Assembly (NCBI GenBank): GCA_036677375.1
Contig: JAVBWO010000016.1
Coordinates: 1-47,985, forward strand
Length of the DNA stretch: 47,985 nt
Source: JAVBWO01 sp036677375
GTDB lineage: Bacteria > Bacillota > Dehalobacteriia > UBA4068 > UBA4997
Direction of reading: 5' to 3'
Within the stretch, counting starts at the first letter, position 1, and each line of letters opens with the position of its first letter. The notes beneath the pieces were generated by a model. It saw only the letters and a program-made list of their open reading frames with translations, did no database searches and was not told the origin of the DNA. Both the position numbers and the translations under genes were made by a program. Positions 15,692 through 24,582 of the stretch are shown one piece after another.

Positions 15692-16114
15692 TCAGTGATG
15701 CTCTTTCATTTCATAGGTTTTAATCCGCGCAACAGCCCGTTGCAAAGCGGCCTCCGCCTTGGCCATATCGGTGCCCTCTTCATGGGAAGAAAGGCGCTGC
15801 CGCGCCCGGTTCAAAGCCGCTTCCGCCCTGGCCAAATCAATTTTTTCCGCTTCCTCTGCCGTATGAGCCAAAATAATCACGACATTGTCGTTGATCTCAA
15901 CAAAACCGGAACTGACGGCTAAATATTTGGCGTGGGAGTTATTCTCATATTTCAGAACACCCGGCACCAGTGTGGTGACAAGGGGCGCATGGTTTGCCAA
16001 AATACCCATGCTGCCGCATGCGGCAGGCAGCTGTATATATCGCACCATGTCACTAAAAACGATCCCTGTGGGTGTCACAACTTCCAGGCGAATAGGATTT
16101 AAAGCTTCAGCCAT
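15692..16114 (-). CDS. atpC: ATP synthase epsilon subunit
   Basis: 140-residue central-stalk subunit that regulates ATP hydrolysis. N-terminal beta-sandwich (IRLEVVTPTGIVFSD, GSMGILANHAPLVT) and C-terminal helical hairpin (about 90-135, AEKIDLARAEAALNRARQRL). ATG start 3 nt after the atpD stop. Last gene of the operon, followed by a strong terminator. Confidence 0.97.
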   Translation of the reverse strand: MAEALNPIRLEVVTPTGIVFSDMVRYIQLPAACGSMGILANHAPLVTTLVPGVLKYENNSHAKYLAVSSGFVEINDNVVIILAHTAEEAEKIDLARAEAALNRARQRLSSHEEGTDMAKAEAALQRAVARIKTYEMKEHH

Positions 16115-16117
16115 GGC

Positions 16118-17515
16118 TTATCCCCGTCCTTCCAGGCGTTTTGCTTGTTCCTCCGCTTCCTCGATGGTTCCAACCAACAGGAAGGCTTGCTCCGGCAAAT
16201 GATCGCATTCGCCGTTTAAAATAGCCTTAAATCCTCTGATGGTCTCTTTCAAAGGCACATATTTCCCCTGCATACCGGTAAAGGCTTCCGCTACGTGGAA
16301 GGGCTGCGATAAGAAACGCTGGATCTTCCGAGCACGGGCTACTACAAAGCGGTCCTCATCGGAAAGTTCATCCATCCCTAAAATGGCAATGATATCCTGC
16401 AATTCTTTATAATGCTGCAAGACGCCTTGTACCGCCTGAGCCGTTTCATAATGCTCTTGCCCCACGATCCTGGGGTCTAAGGTTCTGGAAGTGGAGTCCA
16501 AGGGATCCACCGCCGGATAAATGCCTAATTCGGAAATTTTCCGGGACAAAACGGTGGTAGCATCCAAGTGAGCAAAAGCAGTAGCAGGCGCCGGGTCGGT
16601 CAAGTCGTCGGCAGGCACATAAATTGCCTGTACCGATGTAATAGAGCCTTTTTTCGTAGAGGTGATCCGTTCCTGCAAAGTACCCATTTCCGTAGCCAAG
16701 GTGGGCTGATATCCAACAGCGGAAGGCATCCGGCCCAAGAGGGCGGAAACTTCGGAACCTGCCTGCGTAAAACGGAAAATATTATCGATAAACAACAGTA
16801 CGTCTTGACCTTCATGATCCCGGAAGGACTCCGCAATGGTCAAGCCGGAAAGCGGAACCCGCAAACGGGCGCCGGGCGGCTCGTTCATTTGACCGAATAC
16901 CAGGGATGTCTTATCAATAACACCGGATTCGTTCATTTCATTCCACAAGTCGTTGCCTTCTCTGGAACGCTCGCCTACGCCGGCAAAAACCGAAAAGCCA
17001 CCATGCTCATAGGCAATATTACGAATCAACTCCATAATCAAAACAGTCTTACCGACCCCGGCACCGCCGAAAAGGCCGATTTTACCACCTTTGGCATAAG
17101 GTGCCAAAAGGTCAACTACTTTGATCCCAGTTTCCAAAATCTCGGTGGATGGTGATAAATCAACAAATTCCGGGGCCGGCCGGTGAATGGGCAATCTTTC
17201 CTCGGCTACCACCGGCTCGCCGCCGTCGATCGTCTCTCCTACCACATTAAACATACGGCCCAAGGTAATGCGGCCTACCGGCATAGTAACAGGACTACCT
17301 GTATCATTTGCCGTTATGTCGCGAGCCAAGCCGTCGGTAGAGGACAGGGCGATACAACGCACCTTGTTATTGCCCAAATGCTGCATCGCCTCTAATACGA
17401 TGTTCAGACCATTTTCACGGATCTCGATGGCATTGTAAATATCCGGCAGTTCTCCTACGGGAAATTCAATGTCCACCACCGGGCCAATGACCTGTTTGAC
17501 TTTTCCAAGAGCCAA
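16118..17515 (-). CDS. atpD: ATP synthase beta subunit
   Basis: 465-residue catalytic subunit of F1. P-loop GGAGVGKTVLIMEL, catalytic Glu in GVGERSREGNDL, DELSEED-type loop in GMDELSDEDRFVVARARKIQRFLSQPF. Start is TTG 17515 after GGAGGTATGAGCAA, giving MALGKVKQVIGPVVDIEF, the family-typical N-terminus. It lies 23 nt downstream of atpG. Confidence 0.98.
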   Translation of the reverse strand: MALGKVKQVIGPVVDIEFPVGELPDIYNAIEIRENGLNIVLEAMQHLGNNKVRCIALSSTDGLARDITANDTGSPVTMPVGRITLGRMFNVVGETIDGGEPVVAEERLPIHRPAPEFVDLSPSTEILETGIKVVDLLAPYAKGGKIGLFGGAGVGKTVLIMELIRNIAYEHGGFSVFAGVGERSREGNDLWNEMNESGVIDKTSLVFGQMNEPPGARLRVPLSGLTIAESFRDHEGQDVLLFIDNIFRFTQAGSEVSALLGRMPSAVGYQPTLATEMGTLQERITSTKKGSITSVQAIYVPADDLTDPAPATAFAHLDATTVLSRKISELGIYPAVDPLDSTSRTLDPRIVGQEHYETAQAVQGVLQHYKELQDIIAILGMDELSDEDRFVVARARKIQRFLSQPFHVAEAFTGMQGKYVPLKETIRGFKAILNGECDHLPEQAFLLVGTIEEAEEQAKRLEGRG

Positions 17516-17538
17516 TTGCTCATACCTCCTTTTCCCCG

Positions 17539-18396
17539 CTATTGCAGGGCAGCCGCTCCGCTGACAATTTCTGAAATTTCGGTTGTAATCGCCGCTTGCC
17601 GTACCCGGTTCAAAACCAACGTCAGTTGTTCAATCAAGTCAACAGCATTATCGGTAGCGGCACTCATTGATGTCATTCTGGCGCCGTGTTCACCGGCTTT
17701 CGCTTCCAGCATGGCACGATAGATATTACTTTCTAAATACTGAGGCAAAAGATGATCCAATATCTCTTGTTCCCCCGGTTCAAACATATAATCTACCAGC
17801 TGCGGCTTCTGGTATTCCTCTTCCACCGTTACCGGGAATACCCGGCGCACCAATGGTTTTTGCAGCATGGCTGTAACAAATTCATGATAAATGAAATAGA
17901 TTTCATCCACTTCGCCTTTTAAATAGATCTCAGCCAAATATTCATATAAACCTACGGCCTGGGCAAAAGAAGGATTATCGCCCAGATTGGTAAAAGATTG
18001 CAAGATGGGATAGCCGGTTCTGCTCATCATCTCACGGCCGCGGCGGCCGCAAACAACTAAAACAGGCTTCCGATCCTCTTTTTTTAAGATTTCACCCGCT
18101 AATCGGCATATTGTGGCATTATAACCGCCGCACAAGCCCCGATCACCAGTTAAAAGTACATAACAAACCTTTTTGATCTCCGGACGAGGCGTTAAAAGAG
18201 CATGTGCATGCTGGGCATTACCGCCTAACATACTGCCTAAAATCTCCTCGTTTTTTTTCTCATAGGGGCGCATGGCTTCCAGTGCCTGCTGGGATTTGCG
18301 CAGTTTAGCAGCGGAAACCATCTTCATAGCGCTGGTGATCTGTTGAGTGCTTTTTACACTTTTGATACGCCGCCGGATATCCCGCATATTGGCCAT
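17539..18396 (-). CDS. atpG: ATP synthase gamma subunit
   Basis: 285-residue rotor shaft. N-terminal helix MANMRDIRRRIKSVKSTQQITSAMKMV and C-terminal helix SAATDNAVDLIEQLTLVLNR are the conserved coiled-coil parts inside the alpha-beta ring. Operon position between atpA and atpD is canonical. Confidence 0.97.
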   Translation of the reverse strand: MANMRDIRRRIKSVKSTQQITSAMKMVSAAKLRKSQQALEAMRPYEKKNEEILGSMLGGNAQHAHALLTPRPEIKKVCYVLLTGDRGLCGGYNATICRLAGEILKKEDRKPVLVVCGRRGREMMSRTGYPILQSFTNLGDNPSFAQAVGLYEYLAEIYLKGEVDEIYFIYHEFVTAMLQKPLVRRVFPVTVEEEYQKPQLVDYMFEPGEQEILDHLLPQYLESNIYRAMLEAKAGEHGARMTSMSAATDNAVDLIEQLTLVLNRVRQAAITTEISEIVSGAAALQ

Positions 18397-18431
18397 AAAC
18401 GCCTCACCTCTTTTCAGGAAAAATCAAGAAA

Positions 18432-19937
18432 TTACCGAAAAGTTTCTTTAAATTCGCCGATTGCAATATTTAAGGCCTCTTTGATCTCATCCGTCAATAC
18501 TTTCCCCTCAGCAATCTTGCTTAAGATCTCAGAATGCCGGGCGTATAAATAGGACAGTAAATCCTTTTCAAAACGAAGGACATCATGGGCATCAATGTTA
18601 TCGGTAAAACCATTGCCCGCAGCATAAATGGTGACAACCTGTTCTTCTACAGGCATTGGCTCATATTGATTCTGTTTTAAGGTTTCCACCATGCGCACCC
18701 CACGAGCCAAAGTGTCTTGGGTGATCTTATCCAGATCGGAACCAAACTGGGCAAAAGCCGCCAGTTCGCGGTACTGCGCCAGGTCCATCCGCAAACGTCC
18801 CGCAACCTGTTTCATGGCCTTGATCTGCGCGTCGCCTCCCACACGGGAAACCGAAAGACCGACGTTAATAGCAGGACGAACCCCACTATGGAAAAGGTCG
18901 GATTCTAAGAAGATCTGGCCGTCGGTAATAGAAATTACATTGGTGGGGATGTAGGCGGAAATATCCCCTGCCTGGGTCTCAATGATCGGCAATGCGGTCA
19001 TGGAACCACCGCCTTTTGCGTCATTGAGCCGGGCTGCCCGTTCCAATAAGCGGGAGTGGAGATAAAAGACGTCGCCGGGGTAAGCTTCACGGCCCGGCGG
19101 GCGCCGCAAAAGCAGAGAAAGTTCACGGTATGACACCGCGTGCTTGGATAAATCATCATAAACAATCAAAACATCCCGCCCCTGATACATAAAATGCTCA
19201 CCCATGGCGGCCCCTGCATAAGGCGCCAGATAAAGCATGGGAGCGGGCTCTGAAGCATTGGCGGAAACCACAATGGAATAATCCATCGAACCATATTCCG
19301 TTAAGCGCTGCACCACCGAGGCTACGGTTGAGGCTTTTTGCCCAATCGCTACATAAACACAAATAACATCCTTGCCTTTTTGATTGATAATTGTATCTAA
19401 CGCTAAAGCGGTCTTACCGGTCTGACGGTCGCCAATAATCAGTTCCCGTTGACCACGGCCAATGGGAACTAAAGAGTCGATAGCCTTAAGCCCCGTTTGC
19501 AACGGCTGGTTTACCCGCTGACGGGAAATCACGTCCGGCGCGTGAAACTCCACAGGACGGAAGGTGTCTGTAACAATAGCCCCTTTGCCGTCAATGGGTT
19601 GTCCCAAGGCGTCCACCACCCGGCCAATCAAGGCATTGCCTGTGGGCACTTCCATGATTCTGCCGGTACGCTTTACCGTATCGCCTTCCTGAATATGATT
19701 ATATGGCCCCAAGATAACACAACCGATGTTATCTTCCTCCAGGTTCAGCGCCAAACCCTTCAGTCCGCCTTCAAATTCCAGCATTTCCCCCGCCATGACT
19801 TGCGAAAGGCCGTAAATATGGCAAATACCGTCCCCAACATTGATGACCGTGCCAACCTGGCTTACATCAATAAAGCTTTGGTACTTTTCAATCTGCTCTT
19901 TGATCAGGCTGCTGATCTCATCAGGTCTGATGCTCAA
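18432..19937 (-). CDS. atpA: ATP synthase alpha subunit
   Basis: Non-catalytic nucleotide-binding F1 subunit, about 501 residues. P-loop GDRQTGKTALALDTI, arginine-finger region VGLSVSRVGG, C-terminal helical domain. A GTG at 19946 extends the frame by three codons, but TTG 19937 is placed correctly behind AAGAGGTGAT and yields MSIRPDEISSLIKEQI, the standard start; I chose TTG. It follows atpH by about 13 nt. Confidence 0.97.
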   Translation of the reverse strand: MSIRPDEISSLIKEQIEKYQSFIDVSQVGTVINVGDGICHIYGLSQVMAGEMLEFEGGLKGLALNLEEDNIGCVILGPYNHIQEGDTVKRTGRIMEVPTGNALIGRVVDALGQPIDGKGAIVTDTFRPVEFHAPDVISRQRVNQPLQTGLKAIDSLVPIGRGQRELIIGDRQTGKTALALDTIINQKGKDVICVYVAIGQKASTVASVVQRLTEYGSMDYSIVVSANASEPAPMLYLAPYAGAAMGEHFMYQGRDVLIVYDDLSKHAVSYRELSLLLRRPPGREAYPGDVFYLHSRLLERAARLNDAKGGGSMTALPIIETQAGDISAYIPTNVISITDGQIFLESDLFHSGVRPAINVGLSVSRVGGDAQIKAMKQVAGRLRMDLAQYRELAAFAQFGSDLDKITQDTLARGVRMVETLKQNQYEPMPVEEQVVTIYAAGNGFTDNIDAHDVLRFEKDLLSYLYARHSEILSKIAEGKVLTDEIKEALNIAIGEFKETFR

Positions 19938-19950
19938 AATGATCACCTCT

Positions 19951-20487
19951 TCACTTCATAAGCCGTTGGGCTATTTCATCTAGCTGATGGGACAAGCTGC
20001 CGTCATAAACCGTATCGCCAACCTGTACCCGCATCCCGCCGATAATGGCCGGATCTATTGTGATCTCCAACTGCACCTTGGCAGACAATCGTTTCTCCAA
20101 GGCGGCCGCCAGATTTACCTCTTCCTCCTTTGTCAGGGGAAGCGCAACGGTGACCTTGGCCTTTACTATACCATAATAATCCTCCACCAGCTGGTGGTAG
20201 GCTAAAATAATATCATGAAAAAAATCCTGCCGCTCCTTATCCACCAGCAAAAATAAAAAATGGAGAACTCCACTGTCGATCTGATTGGCAAAAACTGCTT
20301 GTAAAATTTCTTTTTTCTTTTCGTAAGGAATGCTTTTGTTCTCTAAAAGCATGGCAAAGTCGTGGTCCTTTAAGAAAACCTGCTCTACTTCTTCCAGCTG
20401 CCGCTGCCACGGAAGGATGGCGTCGTTTTCCTTTGCCAAGGCAAACAAAGCCTCCCCGTAGCGGTTGCTGATCACACCGCTCTTCAA
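19951..20487 (-). CDS. atpH: ATP synthase delta subunit
   Basis: 178-residue peripheral-stalk subunit joining F1 to the b subunits. N-terminal helical bundle (VISNRYGEALFALAKE) and conserved C-terminal IDPAIIGGMRVQVGDTVYDGS. Start is TTG 20487, overlapping the atpF stop as TTGA, so translation is coupled. Confidence 0.96.
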   Translation of the reverse strand: MKSGVISNRYGEALFALAKENDAILPWQRQLEEVEQVFLKDHDFAMLLENKSIPYEKKKEILQAVFANQIDSGVLHFLFLLVDKERQDFFHDIILAYHQLVEDYYGIVKAKVTVALPLTKEEEVNLAAALEKRLSAKVQLEITIDPAIIGGMRVQVGDTVYDGSLSHQLDEIAQRLMK

Positions 20488-20972
20488 GACTTTTCGCCTA
20501 CTTCCTCAATATATTGATTGATTAAGGCATGGTATTGCTCGGCGGACATTTTTTCGCCCAAAACGCGTCCTGCCACCATGATCACCATTTGTGCCATCTG
20601 GCGCTTGATTTCTTCAATAGCTTGCGCTTTTTGCGCCTCAATCTCTTCTTGCGCATGAATCATCATGGTCTCAGCACTCTGCCGTGCTTCGGCCATTATA
20701 TTACTTTTTACTTCAGCACCTGCCACCTTGGCCGCTTCAATGATTTTCTTGGCCTCTTGACGGCTGGCTTCTATTTCTTTTAACATGCGCTCATGCAACT
20801 GGACAGATTCTTCTCTGCTGGCTGCAGCCTCCGCCAAACTATTCGCAATTCCTTCCTTGCGTTTTTCCATAAAATTAACCAAAGGCTTGTATAAAAATAT
20901 TTTAAGCAGAATAAGAAGCACAAGGAAATTCACAATGGAAAAAATCAAATCGGAATAATTGATATTAATCAA
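20484..20972 (-). CDS. atpF: ATP synthase b subunit
   Basis: 162-residue stator: one N-terminal TM helix (about 8-27, LIFSIVNFLVLLILLKIFLY) followed by a long charged coiled coil. TTG start 20972 after AAGGAGGCTAAAGG gives MININYSDLIFSIVNF. A single b gene is present, with no b' duplicate, so the stalk is a homodimer. Confidence 0.96.
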   Translation of the reverse strand: MININYSDLIFSIVNFLVLLILLKIFLYKPLVNFMEKRKEGIANSLAEAAASREESVQLHERMLKEIEASRQEAKKIIEAAKVAGAEVKSNIMAEARQSAETMMIHAQEEIEAQKAQAIEEIKRQMAQMVIMVAGRVLGEKMSAEQYHALINQYIEEVGEKS

Positions 20973-21052
20973 CCTTTAGCCTCCTTTCCAAGGCCAGGCA
21001 ACTATCCGAGAAACGCTTGAAGCGCGCTCCCCGGATAGCAAAAATCAGTAAT

Positions 21053-21280
21053 TTACATTTTCCCCAGAATCATAATACCAACGAGTAAGCCGTAAATGGT
21101 CAAAGCTTCCATCAAAGCCATACCGATAATCATTGTCGTCCGGATATCCCCCGCAGCTTCCGGTTGGCGGGCAATGCTCTCCATAGCGGCGGCGGCGGTT
21201 TTGCCTTGCGCAAACGCAGGCCCAAGTGTGCTTATAGCAATCGCTAATGCTGCAGCAATCGCAACCAAGGCGCTTCCCAT
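21053..21280 (-). CDS. atpE: ATP synthase c subunit
   Basis: 75-residue helical hairpin forming the rotor ring. TM1 ALVAIAAALAIAISTLGPAF, polar loop ARQPEA, TM2 with ion-carrying E58 in MALMEALTIYGLLVGIM. ATG 21280 follows AAGGAGGAAATAGC; the longer frame to 21307 lacks support. The residues after E58 are Ala-Leu rather than the Ser-Thr of sodium-binding rings, so proton coupling is inferred, although the TM1 Gln found in sodium types (FAQG) is present. It ends at ILGKM, shorter than most. Confidence 0.96.
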   Translation of the reverse strand: MGSALVAIAAALAIAISTLGPAFAQGKTAAAAMESIARQPEAAGDIRTTMIIGMALMEALTIYGLLVGIMILGKM

Positions 21281-21357
21281 GCTATTTCCTCCTTTCCAAA
21301 GCAACATACGTTGTCATTTTATATGATTATAAAACAAATAAATATACATTAGTGTCC

Positions 21358-22083
21358 TTAGTGCCCTTCGCCGGTGGCCATATCAATATAGATGGCAGAC
21401 AACATGGTAAAAACCAAGGCTTGGATCAAGCAAAATAACAAGCTTAATATATAAAGCGGCAAGGGAGCCAAAATAGGAACCAACTCAAAAATCTGTCTGG
21501 AAACCATTTCTTCCCCAAAAATATTACCGAATAACCGCAAGGACAAGGATAAGGGCCGGACAAATTCTTCTAATAGCATCAGCGGCAGCAATAACGCTAC
21601 CGGCTTGGTAAAATGTTTCAAATAACCCAAGCCATGCGCTTTGAATCCTAGAACATGCGTGGAAAAAAATGTAATGATGGCCAAGCCTGCCGTAATGGAA
21701 AGAGAAGACGTAGGTGCCGCCAATCCCGGCAAATGTCCGGAACTAGGCAGCAATCCACAATAATTGGCAAACATGATATAAATAAACATTGTCGCAATCA
21801 ATGGGAAATAGGTTTTCATCTTTTTGGCGCCGAGGATATCGCCAAAGAATTTACTAATCCATTCTAAGGCCGCTTCCATTACATTTTGCACGCCGCTGGG
21901 AACATCTTTCATGTGCTTGGTAGCCAGGATGCTTAAAATCACCAAAAGAAGCATAATCGCCCATGTCGTTGTTGTATAACTGGTAATCTGTAAACCAAAC
22001 ATATGAAACAGTACATTACTTCCTTCGGCGGCCGATTCCGCGTTGGTTGCCGCCGCACTTGCCACCATAATTGCATCAGGCAT
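21358..22083 (-). CDS. atpB: ATP synthase a subunit
   Basis: About 241-residue membrane stator channel. The essential Arg lies in LLEEFVRPLSLSLRLFGNIFGEEMV, and the last helix carries LFCLIQALVFTMLSAIYI. Start is ATG 22083 or GTG 22089 two codons earlier, both after AAGGAGGGTTT; spacing does not settle it and I took ATG. Canonical position between atpI and atpE. Confidence 0.96.
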   Translation of the reverse strand: MPDAIMVASAAATNAESAAEGSNVLFHMFGLQITSYTTTTWAIMLLLVILSILATKHMKDVPSGVQNVMEAALEWISKFFGDILGAKKMKTYFPLIATMFIYIMFANYCGLLPSSGHLPGLAAPTSSLSITAGLAIITFFSTHVLGFKAHGLGYLKHFTKPVALLLPLMLLEEFVRPLSLSLRLFGNIFGEEMVSRQIFELVPILAPLPLYILSLLFCLIQALVFTMLSAIYIDMATGEGH

Positions 22084-22131
22084 GTTCACAAACCCTCCTT
22101 TGGGGGAAAATATAGTGACAGGGGTTGAATT

Positions 22132-22446
22132 TTAAGATTTTGTTGTTTTCTTTTTATTGGCATTACGAATCGCCAATAGCTGTGACGGCAAGGCCAAACC
22201 CACCGCCGTACCAATCAAGGGATAATAGAAAGGAACAGGAAGCACATTCCGACAAAAATAGACGAGCATTAATGCTGCCACGTTCATAATTTGTCGAAAA
22301 AAGTATACTGCAGCAAACGCCTTTTTGATACTGTCTGCATCCGCTTTTCCGACAAGCCGCTTTGTCATACTATAATTGACGAACGCAATCAATGATCCAA
22401 AGATAAAACCGGCCAAACCGCCTAAAAGCAGGGTTACCCAAGTCAT
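22132..22446 (-). CDS. atpI: ATP synthase subunit I (AtpI-like)
   Basis: 104-residue membrane protein with about four TM helices (LLGGLAGFIFGSLIAFVNY near the N-terminus), first gene of the operon as usual. AtpI helps c-ring assembly and Mg2+ handling; sequence conservation is low, so the name rests on size, topology and position. Confidence 0.8.
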   Translation of the reverse strand: MTWVTLLLGGLAGFIFGSLIAFVNYSMTKRLVGKADADSIKKAFAAVYFFRQIMNVAALMLVYFCRNVLPVPFYYPLIGTAVGLALPSQLLAIRNANKKKTTKS

Positions 22447-22497
22447 GAATCCACCGCCTTATCAAATACATATAATAGGAAGAAGTAGGCATCTAAG

Positions 22498-22581
22498 ATT
22501 CTATCAAATTTTTGATAATCCTGCAAGTATTGTGGGAAATATTAACACAGTGTTAGCATAACCCTTCCAGTAACGGGAAGG
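22498..22581 (-). promoter_or_regulatory. Promoter and inverted repeats upstream of the atp operon
   Basis: Minus strand TTGCAG (22526-22521), 17-nt spacer, TAGAAT (22503-22498), start near 22491. Upstream lie a perfect 13-bp repeat TAACAC-A-GTGTTA (22543-22555) and a CCTTCC/GGAAGG repeat (about 22562-22581), both possible operators. Neither matches a regulator box I know. Confidence 0.55.
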
Positions 22582-22589
22582 TCAAGGAC

Positions 22590-22819
22590 AAATTTCATAA
22601 TTTTTTGAAAACAAAAAATTTAATCCAATATTAGCACAATCTACTGGTGATGAAAAGCTGATACAAGCAATTAGACAAATCATGCAAATAAACGACAGAA
22701 ATTTGAAAATTTTTTATGATTTAAAAATTAATCTTCCGATTAATTATATAAAAATCATAAATTATTTTGTAGTGTAAATATTGGTTGTTTGCAAATTCTA
22801 AGATATATTTCGGCACAAT
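22590..22819. other. Very AT-rich stretch with an unrecognised 58-codon open frame
   Basis: Composition is far more AT-rich than either flank. On the plus strand 22601-22777 is open, with an in-frame ATG only at 22682 and no ribosome site; it reads ...NPILAQSTGDEKLIQAIRQ..., then a run rich in Ile and Asn. It may be a fragment of an acquired gene or simply AT-rich spacer. Confidence 0.25.
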
Positions 22820-22860
22820 AAAAAATATTGCAATAGTTCCTGCAATATTTTTTATTTTTT
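22820..22860. terminator. Bidirectional terminator after wecB
   Basis: AAAAAATATTGCA (22820-22832) and its exact complement (22841-22853) around an 8-nt loop, with T-rich tracts on both strands. It separates wecB from the atp operon, so the latter relies on its own promoter. Confidence 0.8.
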
Positions 22861-22886
22861 TTTATAATTTTTTGATAATAAATTTT

Positions 22887-23999
22887 TTAAATTTCTCCAA
22901 ACCAGTTCTTAATGGCAGCCACGATCCTAGCTGATGCTTTTCCGTCACCATAAGGATTGGCGGCATGAGCCATTTTATCATAGTTTTTCTTATCCTCCAG
23001 CAGTTGCCGGAAATGGCGGTAAACAGACTCTTCCGTATTGCCTGCCAGCTTTGCCGTCCCGGCGGCAATGGCCTCCGGACGCTCTGTAACCTCACGCAGC
23101 ACCAAAACCGGCTTGCCCAGCGCGGGCGCCTCTTCCTGCAGACCACCGGAATCGGTTAGCACCATATAACATCTGCTCATCACCTGGCAGAAGGGTTGAT
23201 ATTCCAAAGGTTCCGTTAAAATCACGTTTGATTCGCCGCCCAATTTTTCCTGTGCCGTCTGGAGAACCAGAGGGTTTTTATGCACTGGGTAAATAATTTG
23301 GATCTCGGGGTATTCCCGTGCAATCCGGGCAATAGCGGTGAAAATCGCAGCCATAGGCTGGCCCCAATTTTCCCGCCGGTGGCAGGTGAGAAGCACCACT
23401 TTTTTTTGCCAATCTACCCGCTCCAAGCCCAGCCCTGTCAGATGGCAGGGTTTTTTGACCGTGGCGAGCAGGGCGTCAATGACGGTATTGCCGGTGACGA
23501 CGATACGGCTATCTTGTACTCCATTATGCAAAAGATTCTCCCTGGCGCTCTCGGTAGGCGCAAAATGATAATCCGCCAGGACGCCGGTAAGACAGCGGTT
23601 CATCTCTTCAGGATAGGGTGCATACTTATCACCGGTACGCAGTCCGGCTTCCACATGCCCGCAAGGAATTTTTTGATAAAAAGCCGCCAAAGCGCCTGCA
23701 AAAGTAGTGGTAGTATCTCCATGCACCAAAAGCAATTGCGGTTTATCCTGTTCAATGATGCCCATTAAGCCCTTCAGAGCGGTACTGGTGATATCGGCCA
23801 AGGTCTGACCGTGGCGCATGATATTCAGATCATAGTCGGGGTGGATATCAAAACACTGTAAGACCTGATCCAACATTTCCCGATGTTGGGCGGTTACCAC
23901 GACCTTGCTATCTAAGACAGCATCCGCCGCCAAAGCATGTACCAAGGGAGCCATTTTAATGGCTTCCGGACGCGTGCCAAATACCGACATGATTTTCAT
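22887..23999 (-). CDS. wecB: UDP-N-acetylglucosamine 2-epimerase (non-hydrolysing)
   Basis: 370-residue cytosolic enzyme converting UDP-GlcNAc to UDP-ManNAc for wall teichoic-acid linkage units or surface polysaccharide. Motifs: GTRPEAIKMAPLV at the N-terminus, VHGDTTTTFAGALAAFY, HVEAGLRTGDKYAPYPEE, TCHRRENWG, DSGGLQEEAPALGKPVLVLR. ATG has CGGAGGAATCTGT upstream. Its place before atpI matches mnaA in Bacillus. Confidence 0.96.
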   Translation of the reverse strand: MKIMSVFGTRPEAIKMAPLVHALAADAVLDSKVVVTAQHREMLDQVLQCFDIHPDYDLNIMRHGQTLADITSTALKGLMGIIEQDKPQLLLVHGDTTTTFAGALAAFYQKIPCGHVEAGLRTGDKYAPYPEEMNRCLTGVLADYHFAPTESARENLLHNGVQDSRIVVTGNTVIDALLATVKKPCHLTGLGLERVDWQKKVVLLTCHRRENWGQPMAAIFTAIARIAREYPEIQIIYPVHKNPLVLQTAQEKLGGESNVILTEPLEYQPFCQVMSRCYMVLTDSGGLQEEAPALGKPVLVLREVTERPEAIAAGTAKLAGNTEESVYRHFRQLLEDKKNYDKMAHAANPYGDGKASARIVAAIKNWFGEI

Positions 24000-24001
24000 A
24001 C

Positions 24002-24056
24002 AGATTCCTCCGGTACATAAATGCGGGGCAAGAATGCCTTACGGCTCCTGCCCCGT
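24002..24056 (-). other. Stem-loop between dCMP deaminase and wecB genes
   Basis: Minus strand CGGGGCA and TGCCCCG pair across a spacer holding a small GCC-GTAA-GGC hairpin. No U-tract follows, so it is more likely an mRNA processing or stability element than a terminator. Confidence 0.4.
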
Positions 24057-24061
24057 TCGTT

Positions 24062-24532
24062 TTATTGATCATTCTTGCCGTTTTTAAGATCAGCCATGCT
24101 GCATAAAACCATGCCGGCTTCCTCCGCAATCTTGCAGGCCAGCTCGTCAGGATAGGGGCTGTCGAAAACCACCCTTCGGATGCCGCTGGTCGCCATTGCT
24201 TTCACGCAGGTGGTACAGGGCTGATTGGTTACATACATCACGGCGCCGTCCAATGCCACGCCATAGCGGGCGGCAAAGTTGCAGACATTGGCCTCCGCAT
24301 GCTGCGCCCGGCAAATCTCCTGGCGCTGACCAGAAGGGATCCCCAGTTGCTCCCGCAAACAGCCTACCACATCACAATGAGGCGTACCCGGCAAAGCGCC
24401 GTTATAGCCTGTCCCTAAGATACGGTTTTCCTTACTGACGGCTACCGCACCTACCTGGCGGCGGAGGCAAGTAGATCTTTTGGCTACTTGACGGGCTATC
24501 TCCATGAAATACTCATCCCAACTTGGTCGCAT
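24062..24532 (-). CDS. comEB: Deoxycytidylate (dCMP) deaminase, ComEB-like
   Basis: 156-residue zinc deaminase supplying dUMP for thymidylate synthesis. Zinc and catalytic motifs HAEAN (about residue 78) and PCTTC (about 105); substrate region GYNGALPGTPHCD. ATG 24532 sits 7 nt after GGAAGGAGC; a TTG two codons upstream is less likely. It occupies the slot of upp in the Bacillus order, between glyA and mnaA. Confidence 0.93.
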   Translation of the reverse strand: MRPSWDEYFMEIARQVAKRSTCLRRQVGAVAVSKENRILGTGYNGALPGTPHCDVVGCLREQLGIPSGQRQEICRAQHAEANVCNFAARYGVALDGAVMYVTNQPCTTCVKAMATSGIRRVVFDSPYPDELACKIAEEAGMVLCSMADLKNGKNDQ

Positions 24533-24582
24533 GGCCAAAGCTCCTTCCTGTTTTGAATCCTTTTTGAATCCTTCAGGGGAAA

